A DNA stretch of 64,000 bases from Paenibacillus sp. BK033 (GTDB lineage Bacteria > Bacillota > Bacilli > Paenibacillales > Paenibacillaceae), in assembly GCF_004345425.1 (NCBI RefSeq), contig NZ_SLVP01000009.1, positions 149,689-213,688 of the forward strand. Direction: 5' to 3'. A program made the position numbers and the translations under genes. Each line of letters opens with the position of its first letter. Positions within the stretch are counted from its first letter, which is position 1. Below, one piece after another: positions 35,501 to 42,719 of the stretch. The notes beneath the pieces are model-generated. The model had not been told where the DNA came from and ran no database searches. It was given only the letters and a program-made list of their open reading frames with translations.

Positions 35501-36647
35501 GCAGGCGGTCATAAACAAATGGAGCGCAACAAACATGCAGAAGAACGAAATCTTTAACACGTATTGGTTCGTTCATAACATGCAGACGCTTGGCACGCGT
35601 ACGAAGGAGGTCTGGGCAACGGGCTGGACAAGCGCTACGGTGTACAAGAAAGGCAATGCGTACACCGCTCAAATCTGGAACCCGACGGCAAGCCCGGTGA
35701 CGGTAACGTTTAAAAATGCTGCCGGCACAACAGGCACAGCGGTTGTAGCCGCAAAATCCCTTGTCTCGGTGAATCCGATGGTGAACACGAATTCCGGCGA
35801 TAACTGGCCTCCGGTCGGAAGCGGCGGAGATAACGGCAATGGCGGCAATAATGGTACGGATACCAACGTAGCGTTGAACAAAACGGTAACGGTATCGTCG
35901 ACCGAAACGCCTTATGCCGGATCGAATGCCGTGGATGGCAGCGCGCAGACCCGATGGGCATCCATTGCGGGTGCGGATCCTCAAGCCTTGACGATTGACC
36001 TTGGCTCCTCGCAGCAGCTCAGCCGCGTGAAGCTGAACTGGGAGACGGCATACGGCAAATCGTATAAGGTTCAAGTATCGGCTGACGGAAACAGCTGGTC
36101 CGATATTTATGCAACAACAACCGGCGACGGCGGCATTGATGACTTCAACGTAACCGGAACCGGACGTTACGTCCGGATTAATATGACGGAGCGCGGTACG
36201 ATCTACGGCTATTCGCTGTATGAGGTTGAGGTATACGGCCATGCAGCAGCTTCCTCGAATTCCACGCTGCTGTCCGTAGGCAAGACGGCAACCGCTTCCT
36301 CCTATCAGGATCCGTTTGTCCCGGCTTCGGCAGTGGACAATGATCCGGGTACGCGCTGGGGCTCGGTGACTGGCGCCGATCCGCAGTGGATTACGGTTGA
36401 TCTTGGCGCAAGCCGCACGGTAACCGGCATCAAGCTGAAATGGGAGACCGCTTATGCCAAGTCGTTCAAGCTGCAAATTTCGGCGGACGGCAACAGCTGG
36501 ACGGATCTGTACAGCACAACGACGGGGACTGGAGCCGATCTTGACCAGAATGTGAACGGCAATGGACGTTATGTGCGCATGCTGGGAACGGAACGCGGCA
36601 CGCAGTGGGGCTATTCGCTTTGGAGCTTTGACGTATACGGCTATTAA
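32568..36647 (+). CDS. Secreted GH81 endo-beta-1,3-glucanase with four discoidin domains
   Basis: A 1359-residue secreted enzyme that should cut beta-1,3-glucans such as laminarin or fungal wall glucan. A signal peptide (residues 1-38) precedes two F5/8 type C (CBM32-like) domains (about 40-168 and 180-311). The GH81 catalytic region spans about 317-1075, with Asp769 in TDHHFTYGYYV and the Glu pair 844/848 in NNQEAAGES, the known GH81 catalytic block. A Gly/Asn/Asp linker (about 1083-1098) leads to two further discoidin domains (1100-1225 and 1235-1359). Domains 1, 3 and 4 share motifs such as TRWGS and DLGA, pointing to internal duplication. No SLH or sortase anchor is visible. Confidence 0.93.
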   Translation: MNTMYRERATRKLLVLTLCAVMLVSLVSSLFIREVHAAGSYLLSQNKTAYASSVEGGNAANLAVDGSAGTRWGSQWGVDPQWLYVDLGANASIDRVKIQWEGAYAKAYKIQVSSDESTWNDVYSTTTGDGGTDDLTLAGTGRYVRVLGTQRALAAYGYSILEFEVYGTGGSTAPPVDYGPNVALNKPVTVSSTENSAYLPPGSTAASNAVDGNPATRWSSNATDNEWIYVDLGSAHQIGRVVLNWEAAAGRAYDVQVSNNGTQWTTVYRELHFAGGKQEIPLYTNGRYVRMNGIGRATSFGYSLLEFEVYDYIAGQPQPTYSIPALPTPTAVQSGSGSYLTNDIHMPQPKYPSNKTSNISTPIPSNDWWQSILIKPYGDYLVTLPLKSKYFQQGLGILNPGAGWLSSDGRAVNADGNPDLYVMSNSINTSKLQTRVTGYGDWSVDAVVSDDATDKMKSTFVKGSPYVYNTFADPNSVEIYSSLITQLFDDNGNAVLTTEGATLTADHIGVKLVNTDGSGASYTRYYGLFAPAGTVFKKVGAKVKIQLGSGGNYLSVGAMPAASNLNYYYQHAYAFVTDTKVNYSYNESTSQVTTDYTLTTALKRTGFSNQALTTLLPHQWKVSSTPLTALTYPSVRGTLKVREGNTFTTVDRFYGIVPQFTEPTDSAYDKSLMVSYLKALDEETTSNLMAADAYWQGKKLHPLAMGVLAANELGETAYRDKFLSRIKTILTDWYTYTNGEPDYFLYYNSDWGTTYYKSSEFGANNGITDHHFTYGYYVFASAVLATFDNDFKTQYGPMIDHLVRDYANPSRTDSMFPFFRSFDPYEGHSWAGGYADNDNGNNQEAAGESLFGWVGQYMWALADGDTAFRNAAIYGFTTELNAVMQYWFNYDGDNWIPQYTHKTVGQVYGASNFFGTFFNGDPVYVYGIHWLPTAEYLTSYSLVPGKAAGLYSGFVADNGGPETDWYHIVWPIQALSDPQAVINKWSATNMQKNEIFNTYWFVHNMQTLGTRTKEVWATGWTSATVYKKGNAYTAQIWNPTASPVTVTFKNAAGTTGTAVVAAKSLVSVNPMVNTNSGDNWPPVGSGGDNGNGGNNGTDTNVALNKTVTVSSTETPYAGSNAVDGSAQTRWASIAGADPQALTIDLGSSQQLSRVKLNWETAYGKSYKVQVSADGNSWSDIYATTTGDGGIDDFNVTGTGRYVRINMTERGTIYGYSLYEVEVYGHAAASSNSTLLSVGKTATASSYQDPFVPASAVDNDPGTRWGSVTGADPQWITVDLGASRTVTGIKLKWETAYAKSFKLQISADGNSWTDLYSTTTGTGADLDQNVNGNGRYVRMLGTERGTQWGYSLWSFDVYGY

Positions 36648-36660
36648 GGTTTGACCAGGA

Positions 36661-36686
36661 GACTGTCCCGTCGGGACAGTCTTTTT
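36661..36686 (+). terminator. Intrinsic terminator after the GH81 gene
   Basis: Arms GACTGTCCCG (36661-36670) and CGGGACAGTC (36672-36681) followed by five T residues. Confidence 0.92.
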
Positions 36687-36720
36687 GCCTTGTTATGCGA
36701 CTTAAGCTGAAGCAAAAAAT

Positions 36721-36750
36721 TTGATAAAGCCACCCCTGCTGTTCTATGAT
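36721..36750 (+). promoter_or_regulatory. Promoter of the two-component operon
   Basis: TTGATA (36721-36726), an 18-base spacer and TATGAT (36745-36750), located 52 bases before the kinase start. Confidence 0.6.
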
Positions 36751-36801
36751 TTGAGAATACATGTTATGCGGTTACGCGGTGGAAAAGGAGGAGCACAAGA
36801 G

Positions 36802-38028
36802 ATGGTTCAAGACGTGGAGCTTTTTGGGCAGACGCCACGCTTCTGGAAATGGTTTTTTGGCGTGAAGCTGGTATTCGATCTGGCCATATCGGGCATTTTT
36901 TACTTTGAGCATTCCATCGCGCTTTTCTGGAGGCTAAGCTTTATCGTATTTTCGCTGGCGGTATTTCTGCTGGTTTATCTGTATTACGCCAATACGAACA
37001 AAAATCCCAATTGGCTGATCTACCTGCTTATTCTGGATTTTCTCGTGTCGGCTTCTTACGGCTACATCTTTATTGCGGGAAATTTCCCGAACCATCTATT
37101 TATCGGAATAACCGCGTTAGCGATCCTGATGTTTATCCGAAGCACACGCGTTCTAATTGCCGCGGGCTTTGTGCTGCTGTTGCTCTACGTGGCCACAATG
37201 GGCAGCATTGACTGGTATTTGTATAAACGGCTGGATGCGGATAGCTATTTTATCACTTGTTCCTTTATCGTGTTTGCGTGCATTGTGAATGCGCTCATCC
37301 ACTTCTACCAGCGTGCCCGCAGGGAAGCGTTAGAGCTGTACGCGCAGCTGCGGCAATCTCACGAGCAATTGCAGGAGTACGCAAGCAAGGCCGAAGAATG
37401 GGCGGCATCGCGGGAGAGAGTAAGAATTGCGCGGGAAATTCATGATACGGTTGGCCATAAATTGACGGCAGCGCTTGTCCAAATGCAGGCGGCACGCAAG
37501 TTAGGCGCGGTTGATCCCGCACGCAGCGAGCAAGCCTACTTAGACTGCGAAGGATTAATCCGGTCTTCCTTGCAGGAGGTCCGTCTTTCCGTCAGAGCCA
37601 TTCGGGATGAACCTATTCCATCAACCTCCTTGAACACGAGTCTGGAAAGACTTGCCGAAGAATTTACGAAATTTGCAAACGTGCAGACCAGCTTCCTAAC
37701 AAACGGGATGCCTGTGGCCTTGCCAAGCGATCTTCAACTGACGGCCTACCGGGTCGTGCAGGAATCGCTAACGAACGCGCAGAGGCATGGGCATGCCGGC
37801 AAGGCTGAGATCCTGCTGTCCTATTCCGGCGAGGGTTTCTCCCTTGCCATCCGCAACGACGGAGAAGTGCCCGGCGAATTAAAGCCGGGATTCGGATTGA
37901 TCAATTTGAAGGAACGCGTGAAGGAGTGGAACGGTCAGGTGCGGTTTCAAACGGATCCGTCGTCAGGCTTCGCCGTCGAAGCCCGCTTCCCTTATCCTTC
38001 GGCAGAAACGGAGCGTGAGTACAAATGA
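36802..38028 (+). CDS. NarL-type sensor histidine kinase (HisKA_3 family)
   Basis: About 408 residues from ATG 36802 (AAGGAGGAG ten bases upstream; the frame open from 36721 includes the promoter). Six hydrophobic helices (about residues 15-170) with short loops form the sensor, similar in layout to DesK. A coiled-coil leads to the dimerisation box RVRIAREIHDTVGHKLTAAL with the phosphorylated His. The ATPase domain has YRVVQESLTNAQRHGHA (N box) and PGFGLINLKERV (G box). It overlaps its response regulator by four bases. The signal is unknown; a membrane-embedded cue such as lipid state or an envelope stress is possible. Confidence 0.92.
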   Translation: MVQDVELFGQTPRFWKWFFGVKLVFDLAISGIFYFEHSIALFWRLSFIVFSLAVFLLVYLYYANTNKNPNWLIYLLILDFLVSASYGYIFIAGNFPNHLFIGITALAILMFIRSTRVLIAAGFVLLLLYVATMGSIDWYLYKRLDADSYFITCSFIVFACIVNALIHFYQRARREALELYAQLRQSHEQLQEYASKAEEWAASRERVRIAREIHDTVGHKLTAALVQMQAARKLGAVDPARSEQAYLDCEGLIRSSLQEVRLSVRAIRDEPIPSTSLNTSLERLAEEFTKFANVQTSFLTNGMPVALPSDLQLTAYRVVQESLTNAQRHGHAGKAEILLSYSGEGFSLAIRNDGEVPGELKPGFGLINLKERVKEWNGQVRFQTDPSSGFAVEARFPYPSAETEREYK

Positions 38029-38687
38029 AAGTCCTTGTTGTAGACGATCAACGGATTATGAGGGAAGGGCTGGCGACGATTATCGGCCTCGAACCGGGCA
38101 TGGAGGTGGTCGGAACGGCGGTAGACGGCCAAGATGCTTATGCCAAGGTGACGGAATTGCTGCCGGATGTGGTGCTGATGGATATTCGAATGCCGGGTAT
38201 GGACGGCGTCGAAGGCTCCGCGCTTATCCGCAAGCATTTTCCCGAGACAAAGGTGCTGATCCTGACGACCTTCGACGACTCGGAATTAATCATCAAGGTG
38301 CTGGAGAACGGCGTTCATGGCTATCTGCTGAAGGACATGCCTTCCGAGGCGATCGTCGGAGCCATTCGAACCGTCTATAACGGAGGTACCGTGCTTCAAC
38401 ACGATATTACGTCCATGCTTATAAAAGAGTTCGTCAAAATCACCGACCTGAACCCGGATAAGTCGCATCCGCTTGGTTCTCAAGAGCCCGCGGAATTGAA
38501 GCAGCTGACGGAGCGCGAGAAAGAGGTGCTGGCCTTATTGGGGCAGGGCCTAAACAATAAAGAAATAGCGGGTTCGCTTTTTCTGACGGAGGGTACGGTA
38601 AAAAATCACGTATCGAACGTGATCGCCAAGCTTGGGCTGCGCGATCGGACACAGGCCGCTATTTTTGCGGTTCGCCATCTTTCCTAA
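38025..38687 (+). CDS. NarL/FixJ-family response regulator
   Basis: 220 residues. The receiver has VLVVDDQRIMREG and the phospho-acceptor Asp53 in VVLMDIRMPGMDG. The C-terminal LuxR-type helix-turn-helix reads LTEREKEVLALLGQGLNNKE and GTVKNHVSNVIAKLGLRDRT. It is co-translated with the kinase through an ATGA overlap. The linker (about residues 135-155) is long. There is no obvious linked target operon; a terminator follows, so the pair may act on distant genes or the downstream msrAB gene. Confidence 0.95.
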   Translation: MKVLVVDDQRIMREGLATIIGLEPGMEVVGTAVDGQDAYAKVTELLPDVVLMDIRMPGMDGVEGSALIRKHFPETKVLILTTFDDSELIIKVLENGVHGYLLKDMPSEAIVGAIRTVYNGGTVLQHDITSMLIKEFVKITDLNPDKSHPLGSQEPAELKQLTEREKEVLALLGQGLNNKEIAGSLFLTEGTVKNHVSNVIAKLGLRDRTQAAIFAVRHLS

Positions 38688-38696
38688 ACACCCTGA

Positions 38697-38764
38697 GGCA
38701 TGACTTTTGGCACGGGGCATGAAATTATTCATGCTTCGGCGGTCCAAAGTGATGCCTTTTCTTT
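38697..38764 (+). terminator. Branched (two-stem) terminator after the response regulator
   Basis: The outer stem pairs GGCATGACTTTTGG (38697-38710) with CCAAAGTGATGCC (38744-38756), with one bulge and one mismatch. Inside it is a second stem GCATGAA-ATTA-TTCATGC (38717-38734). A T-rich tail follows. Confidence 0.75.
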
Positions 38765-38849
38765 TGCAAGGTCATGACTTTCCACAGATTTATGGGCAAC
38801 GGCCTCTTGCTAAAATTGGTTTACAAGTTAAAGAGGAGGTGCGTTAGCA

Positions 38850-39962
38850 ATGAAGCTGATACGGTATGCCATTCCGATTGCCGTGCTTGTTGTCGCCGTG
38901 TATTTCTTAAAGGGGTCTTTCAGCAAAGCGGAGGCTCAGGAAATTCAAAAAACGATTGTTGAGAACACAAACACCCCTTACGAGACTGCGATATTTTCCG
39001 GCGGCTGCTTCTGGGACATGGAGGAGGTGTTCCAAAAGCTTGAGGGCGTGACGGGCGTGGATTCCGGCTATACGGGAGGACATACGGCCAATCCGACTTA
39101 TGAAGAGGTCGGCTTGGGAACAACGGGACATCTTGAATCGGTTGAGGTGTATTACAACCCCGCTATTATCTCGTACGACGAGCTGCTTCGCGTATTCTGG
39201 CGCAACGTTGATCCAACGGATGCCACCGGTCAATTCGAAAATCGGGGAAACGAATATCAGTCCGCTATCTTTTACGTGAATGAGCAGCAGAAGCTGGCGG
39301 CTGAGGCATCGGAAAAGGAAGTGAAGGCTTCCAACCGGTTCGATAAACCAATCGTAACGAGAATCGAAGCGGCAGCGACCTTTTACAAAGCCGAGCCCGA
39401 GCATCAGGACTATTACGCGAACCATCCGTACATCTTCAAGATGAACACCCTTTTTTCGACGCGCGATTCATCCCTGGACCGGATTTGGGGCAAGGACCGC
39501 GAGGTGAACATTAGCCCTAAGACAACCTATGCGAAGGATTTCAACAAGGAAGAAAAGCTGAAGACGCTGACGGAGCTTCAATACGCAGTGACGCAAAACG
39601 GCCAGGATGAGCCTCCGTTCGATAATCCGTACTGGAATAACACGGACGAGGGCATCTACGTCGATATCGTATCGGGCGAGCCGTTGTTCAGCTCCAAGGA
39701 TCAGTTCGATGCGGGAACGGGCTGGCCGAGCTTTACCAAGCCGCTGGAGCCCAATAATATCGTGCTGCATGAAATCGGCGGATTATATTCCGTGGTTGAA
39801 GTGAAAAGCCGCGCTGCGGATTCCTTCCTGGGCCATGTGTTCAAAGACGGGCCCGCGCCAACCGGACTCCGATTCTGCACGAATTCCGCGTCGCTGCAGT
39901 TCATTCCGAAATCCGAGCTGGAGCAAAAAGGCTACGGGGAATATGCCTCCCTGTTTAAATAA
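38850..39962 (+). CDS. msrAB: Membrane-anchored MsrA-MsrB methionine sulfoxide reductase
   Basis: A 370-residue bifunctional enzyme that reduces both methionine-S- and R-sulfoxide. An uncleaved-looking N-terminal hydrophobic helix (residues 5-20) should place it outside the membrane. The MsrA domain (about 46-205) has catalytic Cys53 in FSGGCFWDMEE and YTGGHTANPTYEEV. The MsrB domain (about 230-360) has FDAGTGWPSFTKP, LGHVFKDGPAPTGLRFCTNS with catalytic Cys343; the zinc CxxC pairs are missing. Extracytoplasmic MsrAB needs a membrane electron donor such as a CcdA/thioredoxin-like protein, not encoded here. GGAGG precedes the start. Confidence 0.93.
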   Translation: MKLIRYAIPIAVLVVAVYFLKGSFSKAEAQEIQKTIVENTNTPYETAIFSGGCFWDMEEVFQKLEGVTGVDSGYTGGHTANPTYEEVGLGTTGHLESVEVYYNPAIISYDELLRVFWRNVDPTDATGQFENRGNEYQSAIFYVNEQQKLAAEASEKEVKASNRFDKPIVTRIEAAATFYKAEPEHQDYYANHPYIFKMNTLFSTRDSSLDRIWGKDREVNISPKTTYAKDFNKEEKLKTLTELQYAVTQNGQDEPPFDNPYWNNTDEGIYVDIVSGEPLFSSKDQFDAGTGWPSFTKPLEPNNIVLHEIGGLYSVVEVKSRAADSFLGHVFKDGPAPTGLRFCTNSASLQFIPKSELEQKGYGEYASLFK

Positions 39963-39989
39963 AACAACCTTAATGGAGGAGAGATTACA

Positions 39990-40445
39990 ATGAGAAAAGA
40001 ATATGTGTTTCATGTATTTGATAAGCATCTCGAGCAATTGATCGAGGTATTCGGACAATGTCCCCCGGAGAAACGGGATGTCATTCCGAATGGCTTCAAA
40101 AACCATATCCATTGGCATCTGGGACACGTGCTTGCGGTGACGCAGTTCCACGTATTTGGTCTAGCGCAGGAAACTCCGATCTTCCCGGGAAGTTATGATG
40201 CTCTGTTCGCTTACGGCACGAAGCCTGCGGATTGGGACGAACAGCCGCCTCAATGGGAGGTAATGTACGCACAGCTGAAGGAACTCCGCAGAGCCATGCA
40301 TGAGACCTTCGAAAACCGGCTTGACGAGCCCGTTGGAGAGAACTTCCTGAAAGCCGAAAATATCGGCGAGCTCATTATCGCGACCTCTTTGCATCTGTTT
40401 TACCACCAAGGCGTCGTTTACGGCATGCTTAACGCGCTGAAATAA
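39990..40445 (+). CDS. DinB-family protein
   Basis: A 151-residue four-helix-bundle protein of the DinB/YfiT superfamily. The metal-ligand histidines are probably in NHIHWHLGHVLAVTQ (near residue 35) and TSLHLFYHQGVVYGML (near residue 138). Members are metal-dependent thiol transferases or of unknown function; none can be chosen here. It begins 27 bases after msrAB with AATGGAGGAGAG and may be co-transcribed. It ends at a strong terminator. Confidence 0.85.
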   Translation: MRKEYVFHVFDKHLEQLIEVFGQCPPEKRDVIPNGFKNHIHWHLGHVLAVTQFHVFGLAQETPIFPGSYDALFAYGTKPADWDEQPPQWEVMYAQLKELRRAMHETFENRLDEPVGENFLKAENIGELIIATSLHLFYHQGVVYGMLNALK

Positions 40446-40458
40446 AGAAAGAAAACAA

Positions 40459-40489
40459 CGAAAACCGCCCTAATCCAGGGCGGTTTTCG
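40459..40489 (+). terminator. Intrinsic terminator after dinB-like gene
   Basis: Perfect 12-bp arms CGAAAACCGCCC (40459-40470) and GGGCGGTTTTCG (40478-40489). It is symmetric enough to stop transcription from the opposite gene as well. Confidence 0.88.
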
Positions 40490-40507
40490 TGTTTATCCAG
40501 CCGTGAT

Positions 40508-40663
40508 TTAAAACATCGGTATGAGGTATCTCGCTATGAAATACAGCACCCCGAAAGTAATGATTACATAAGCAAGGTATTTGATAAAGGTGGAGGCCAC
40601 ACGGCTCGGGTCGTGCCTTTTCTCGATATGGCGTTCTTCGTAATCGTGCTGTTGAACGGACAT
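40508..40663 (-). CDS. Small single-pass membrane protein, 51 residues
   Basis: This short gene reads MSVQQHDYEERHIEKRHDPS, then a basic and polar stretch, then a hydrophobic helix (about residues 30-49, YLAYVIITFGVLYFIARYL) and ends PMF. A GGCGGTGAT ribosome site precedes the start by seven bases. The helix, the charge distribution (acidic/basic head, cytoplasmic) and codon use look like a real protein. It fills most of the gap between two plus-strand genes. I do not know the family; a small membrane stress or regulatory peptide is possible. Confidence 0.7.
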   Translation of the reverse strand: MSVQQHDYEERHIEKRHDPSRVASTFIKYLAYVIITFGVLYFIARYLIPMF

Positions 40664-40833
40664 TCGGATCACCGCCCTCAATTTTTTTGTAACTTCTATT
40701 ATGTCTTTACCCTGGGCTTCCGGTGATTAAACAACGGGCTGAAAGTTAACAAGTACGATAAACCCCGTCCGTACGTTTGACACATCCATCCTTTATGATT
40801 AGCTGAACTATCATACAGAGATGAGGAAGAATC

Positions 40834-42225
40834 GTGAAAAAGATGATTTGGATGGTTGTATGCGTCCCGCTGTTGCTTTCCGCTTGCAGCAGCAATGCAG
40901 GTACGAAAGTTGCGATAAACACTCCCGCAAGTCCATCATCGGTGCAGCAGCCGACAAGCGGCAAGGCGGATACGGACCCCGTCAAGCTAACGTTCTCGAC
41001 TTATTTCCTTAGCGATCAGGTGAAGACAGCCGTCAAGAAATACGAATCGCTTCATCCGAACGTCGAAGTTGAACTCCAGACGACCCTTCCCTATGGCAAG
41101 GATTTAGACGAAGTAATGGCTCTGCAGGAGAAATACATCACCACGATGAACACCGAAATTCTGGCCGGCAAGGGTCCGGATCTCCTTGAGCTCGACATCT
41201 TGCCGCAGGAGTCGTATACCGGCAAGAAGCTTCTCCTCAATCTGGACGAGCTCGTCAAATCGTCGCCCTCGTTCCGGAAGGAGAATTGCTTCATGAATAT
41301 TTTGGACAACGCCAAGCTTGACGGCGGGCTGTACGGCATACCGCTATACTTCTCGCTTGACGCCCTGCAGGGAGATGCGGCTGCTATTGGCAACACAGGC
41401 GCGGCAATCGACGATAGCAACTGGTCCTGGGAGGATTTTATCGAAACGGCCAAGCAATTGAAGCAGAAGGGGAACGCGAATGCCGTGTTTTACAGCTCGC
41501 AATCCTACATGCTAAGCGAGCTGACAACCGAGAATTTCGCGCAAATGGTCAAGCAACAGAAGGGCAAGAAAGTCTTCAATGACACTTTATTCCTCAGCTT
41601 CATGAACCGGATCAAACAGATGCGTGATGAAGGCGTCCTTTTCGATATCGAGAAGGATGGGGGAGGCAGGGAATCGTTTTCCAAAGGCGATCTGCACGCT
41701 TACTTCTACGATGCCCGCATTGATTCATTCGAAAATTATGTATATAACGCGTCGATAGAGGGGGTGCCAGCTCTCTACACGAAGCCCCATCCGCACGAAA
41801 ATGGCCCTGGCGGCTATTTCACGACTCTCGGAACGGTAAGCATCAATGCGAATTCCGCGCATCAACAAGCTGCTTGGGACTTGCTTCAATTCCTCATGGA
41901 CGACGAAGACGCGTCGGCTTCCTCTTCGACGGTTATACGAGGCTTCCCGATTAATCAGAAGGCCTATGATTTGCAGGCGCAACAGCTGGCGGAGGCCGGC
42001 AAGCTCGTAACGGAAGGGCAAGAAGAGATTAGCGTGAACAAAGCTATGCTGGATCCGCTGAAGAGTACGCTTTCCAGCGCCGTTCATTGGAACCATGCCC
42101 CGTTAAGCTTGGACTTGGAGCAGATGATTTACAAAGAATCGCAATTTTTCTTCAGCGGACAGAAATCGGCTGAGGCAGTCGCGAAGCTCGTGCAGAATAA
42201 GGTGAACGTAATGCTTAACGAGTAA
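40834..42225 (+). CDS. Orphan extracellular solute-binding lipoprotein (family 1)
   Basis: A 463-residue lipoprotein with lipobox LLLSAC (Cys at about residue 15) and a GTG start behind GAGGAAGA. The mature protein has the sugar-binding family layout: KLTFSTYFLSDQVKTAVKKY at the start, GPDLLELDILPQ, YGIPLYFSLDALQGD and AWDLLQFLMDDE. There are no permease or ATPase genes beside it, so either it serves a transporter encoded elsewhere or acts as a sensor. The next gene is convergent. Confidence 0.85.
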   Translation: MKKMIWMVVCVPLLLSACSSNAGTKVAINTPASPSSVQQPTSGKADTDPVKLTFSTYFLSDQVKTAVKKYESLHPNVEVELQTTLPYGKDLDEVMALQEKYITTMNTEILAGKGPDLLELDILPQESYTGKKLLLNLDELVKSSPSFRKENCFMNILDNAKLDGGLYGIPLYFSLDALQGDAAAIGNTGAAIDDSNWSWEDFIETAKQLKQKGNANAVFYSSQSYMLSELTTENFAQMVKQQKGKKVFNDTLFLSFMNRIKQMRDEGVLFDIEKDGGGRESFSKGDLHAYFYDARIDSFENYVYNASIEGVPALYTKPHPHENGPGGYFTTLGTVSINANSAHQQAAWDLLQFLMDDEDASASSSTVIRGFPINQKAYDLQAQQLAEAGKLVTEGQEEISVNKAMLDPLKSTLSSAVHWNHAPLSLDLEQMIYKESQFFFSGQKSAEAVAKLVQNKVNVMLNE

Positions 42226-42232
42226 CTATCCG

Positions 42233-42637
42233 TCAGCCTCTACCGCTAAACCGTTTGATCGCTTCCTCGGTAACCGGCGTGAAGAGATTAATAAGGTTGC
42301 CGTCGGGATCGCGGAACAGTGCGGCACGATTGCCCCACGGCATTGTGGTTGGTTCCTTTACCCATATGCCCACAAACGGCTTCAAGCGCTCGTATTCGGC
42401 ATCCACGTCGTCGACGCGAAGCTCGATAATGACCGAGCGATTGTCGGCGGCTACTGCGGAACCGGCGCCGAACAGCTGCACCGTCTGGGAGTGCCCGATC
42501 GCCAAAGCGAAAGGCGGCACAACGATTTCGGCAAAGACGGGCGCGGGACGTTCAGCCGAAACACCCGTCACTTTTTCATAAAAATCGACTAGACGATCCA
42601 CGTCATCGGTAATGATGCGTACGGAGGCAAAATTCAT
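42233..42637 (-). CDS. VOC-family protein (glyoxalase-like)
   Basis: I choose ATG 42637 (MNFASVRIITDDVDRLVDFY), with AAAGGA about 11 bases upstream; further ATG codons at 42649 touch the ribosome site. The 134-residue protein has FDRDPDGN-like ALFRDPDGNLINLFTPV at the C-terminus, typical of VOC enzymes with a final Glu/Asp metal ligand region. It ends eight bases from the orphan binding protein. The substrate is unknown. Confidence 0.85.
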   Translation of the reverse strand: MNFASVRIITDDVDRLVDFYEKVTGVSAERPAPVFAEIVVPPFALAIGHSQTVQLFGAGSAVAADNRSVIIELRVDDVDAEYERLKPFVGIWVKEPTTMPWGNRAALFRDPDGNLINLFTPVTEEAIKRFSGRG

Positions 42638-42668
42638 AATAATCATCATCCTTTCTGAATTCGAGTAT

Positions 42669-42707
42669 AAAAAAACGCTACTGACATCGGTATGTCAGTA
42701 GCGTTTT
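42669..42707 (-). terminator. Intrinsic terminator of galK
   Basis: Arms AAAACGCTACTGACAT (42672-42687) and ATGTCAGTAGCGTTTT (42692-42707) are perfect complements around a four-base loop. On the minus strand it is followed by a run of T residues (plus-strand A run from 42669). Confidence 0.92.
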
Positions 42708-42719
42708 AATTTTCGAAAG

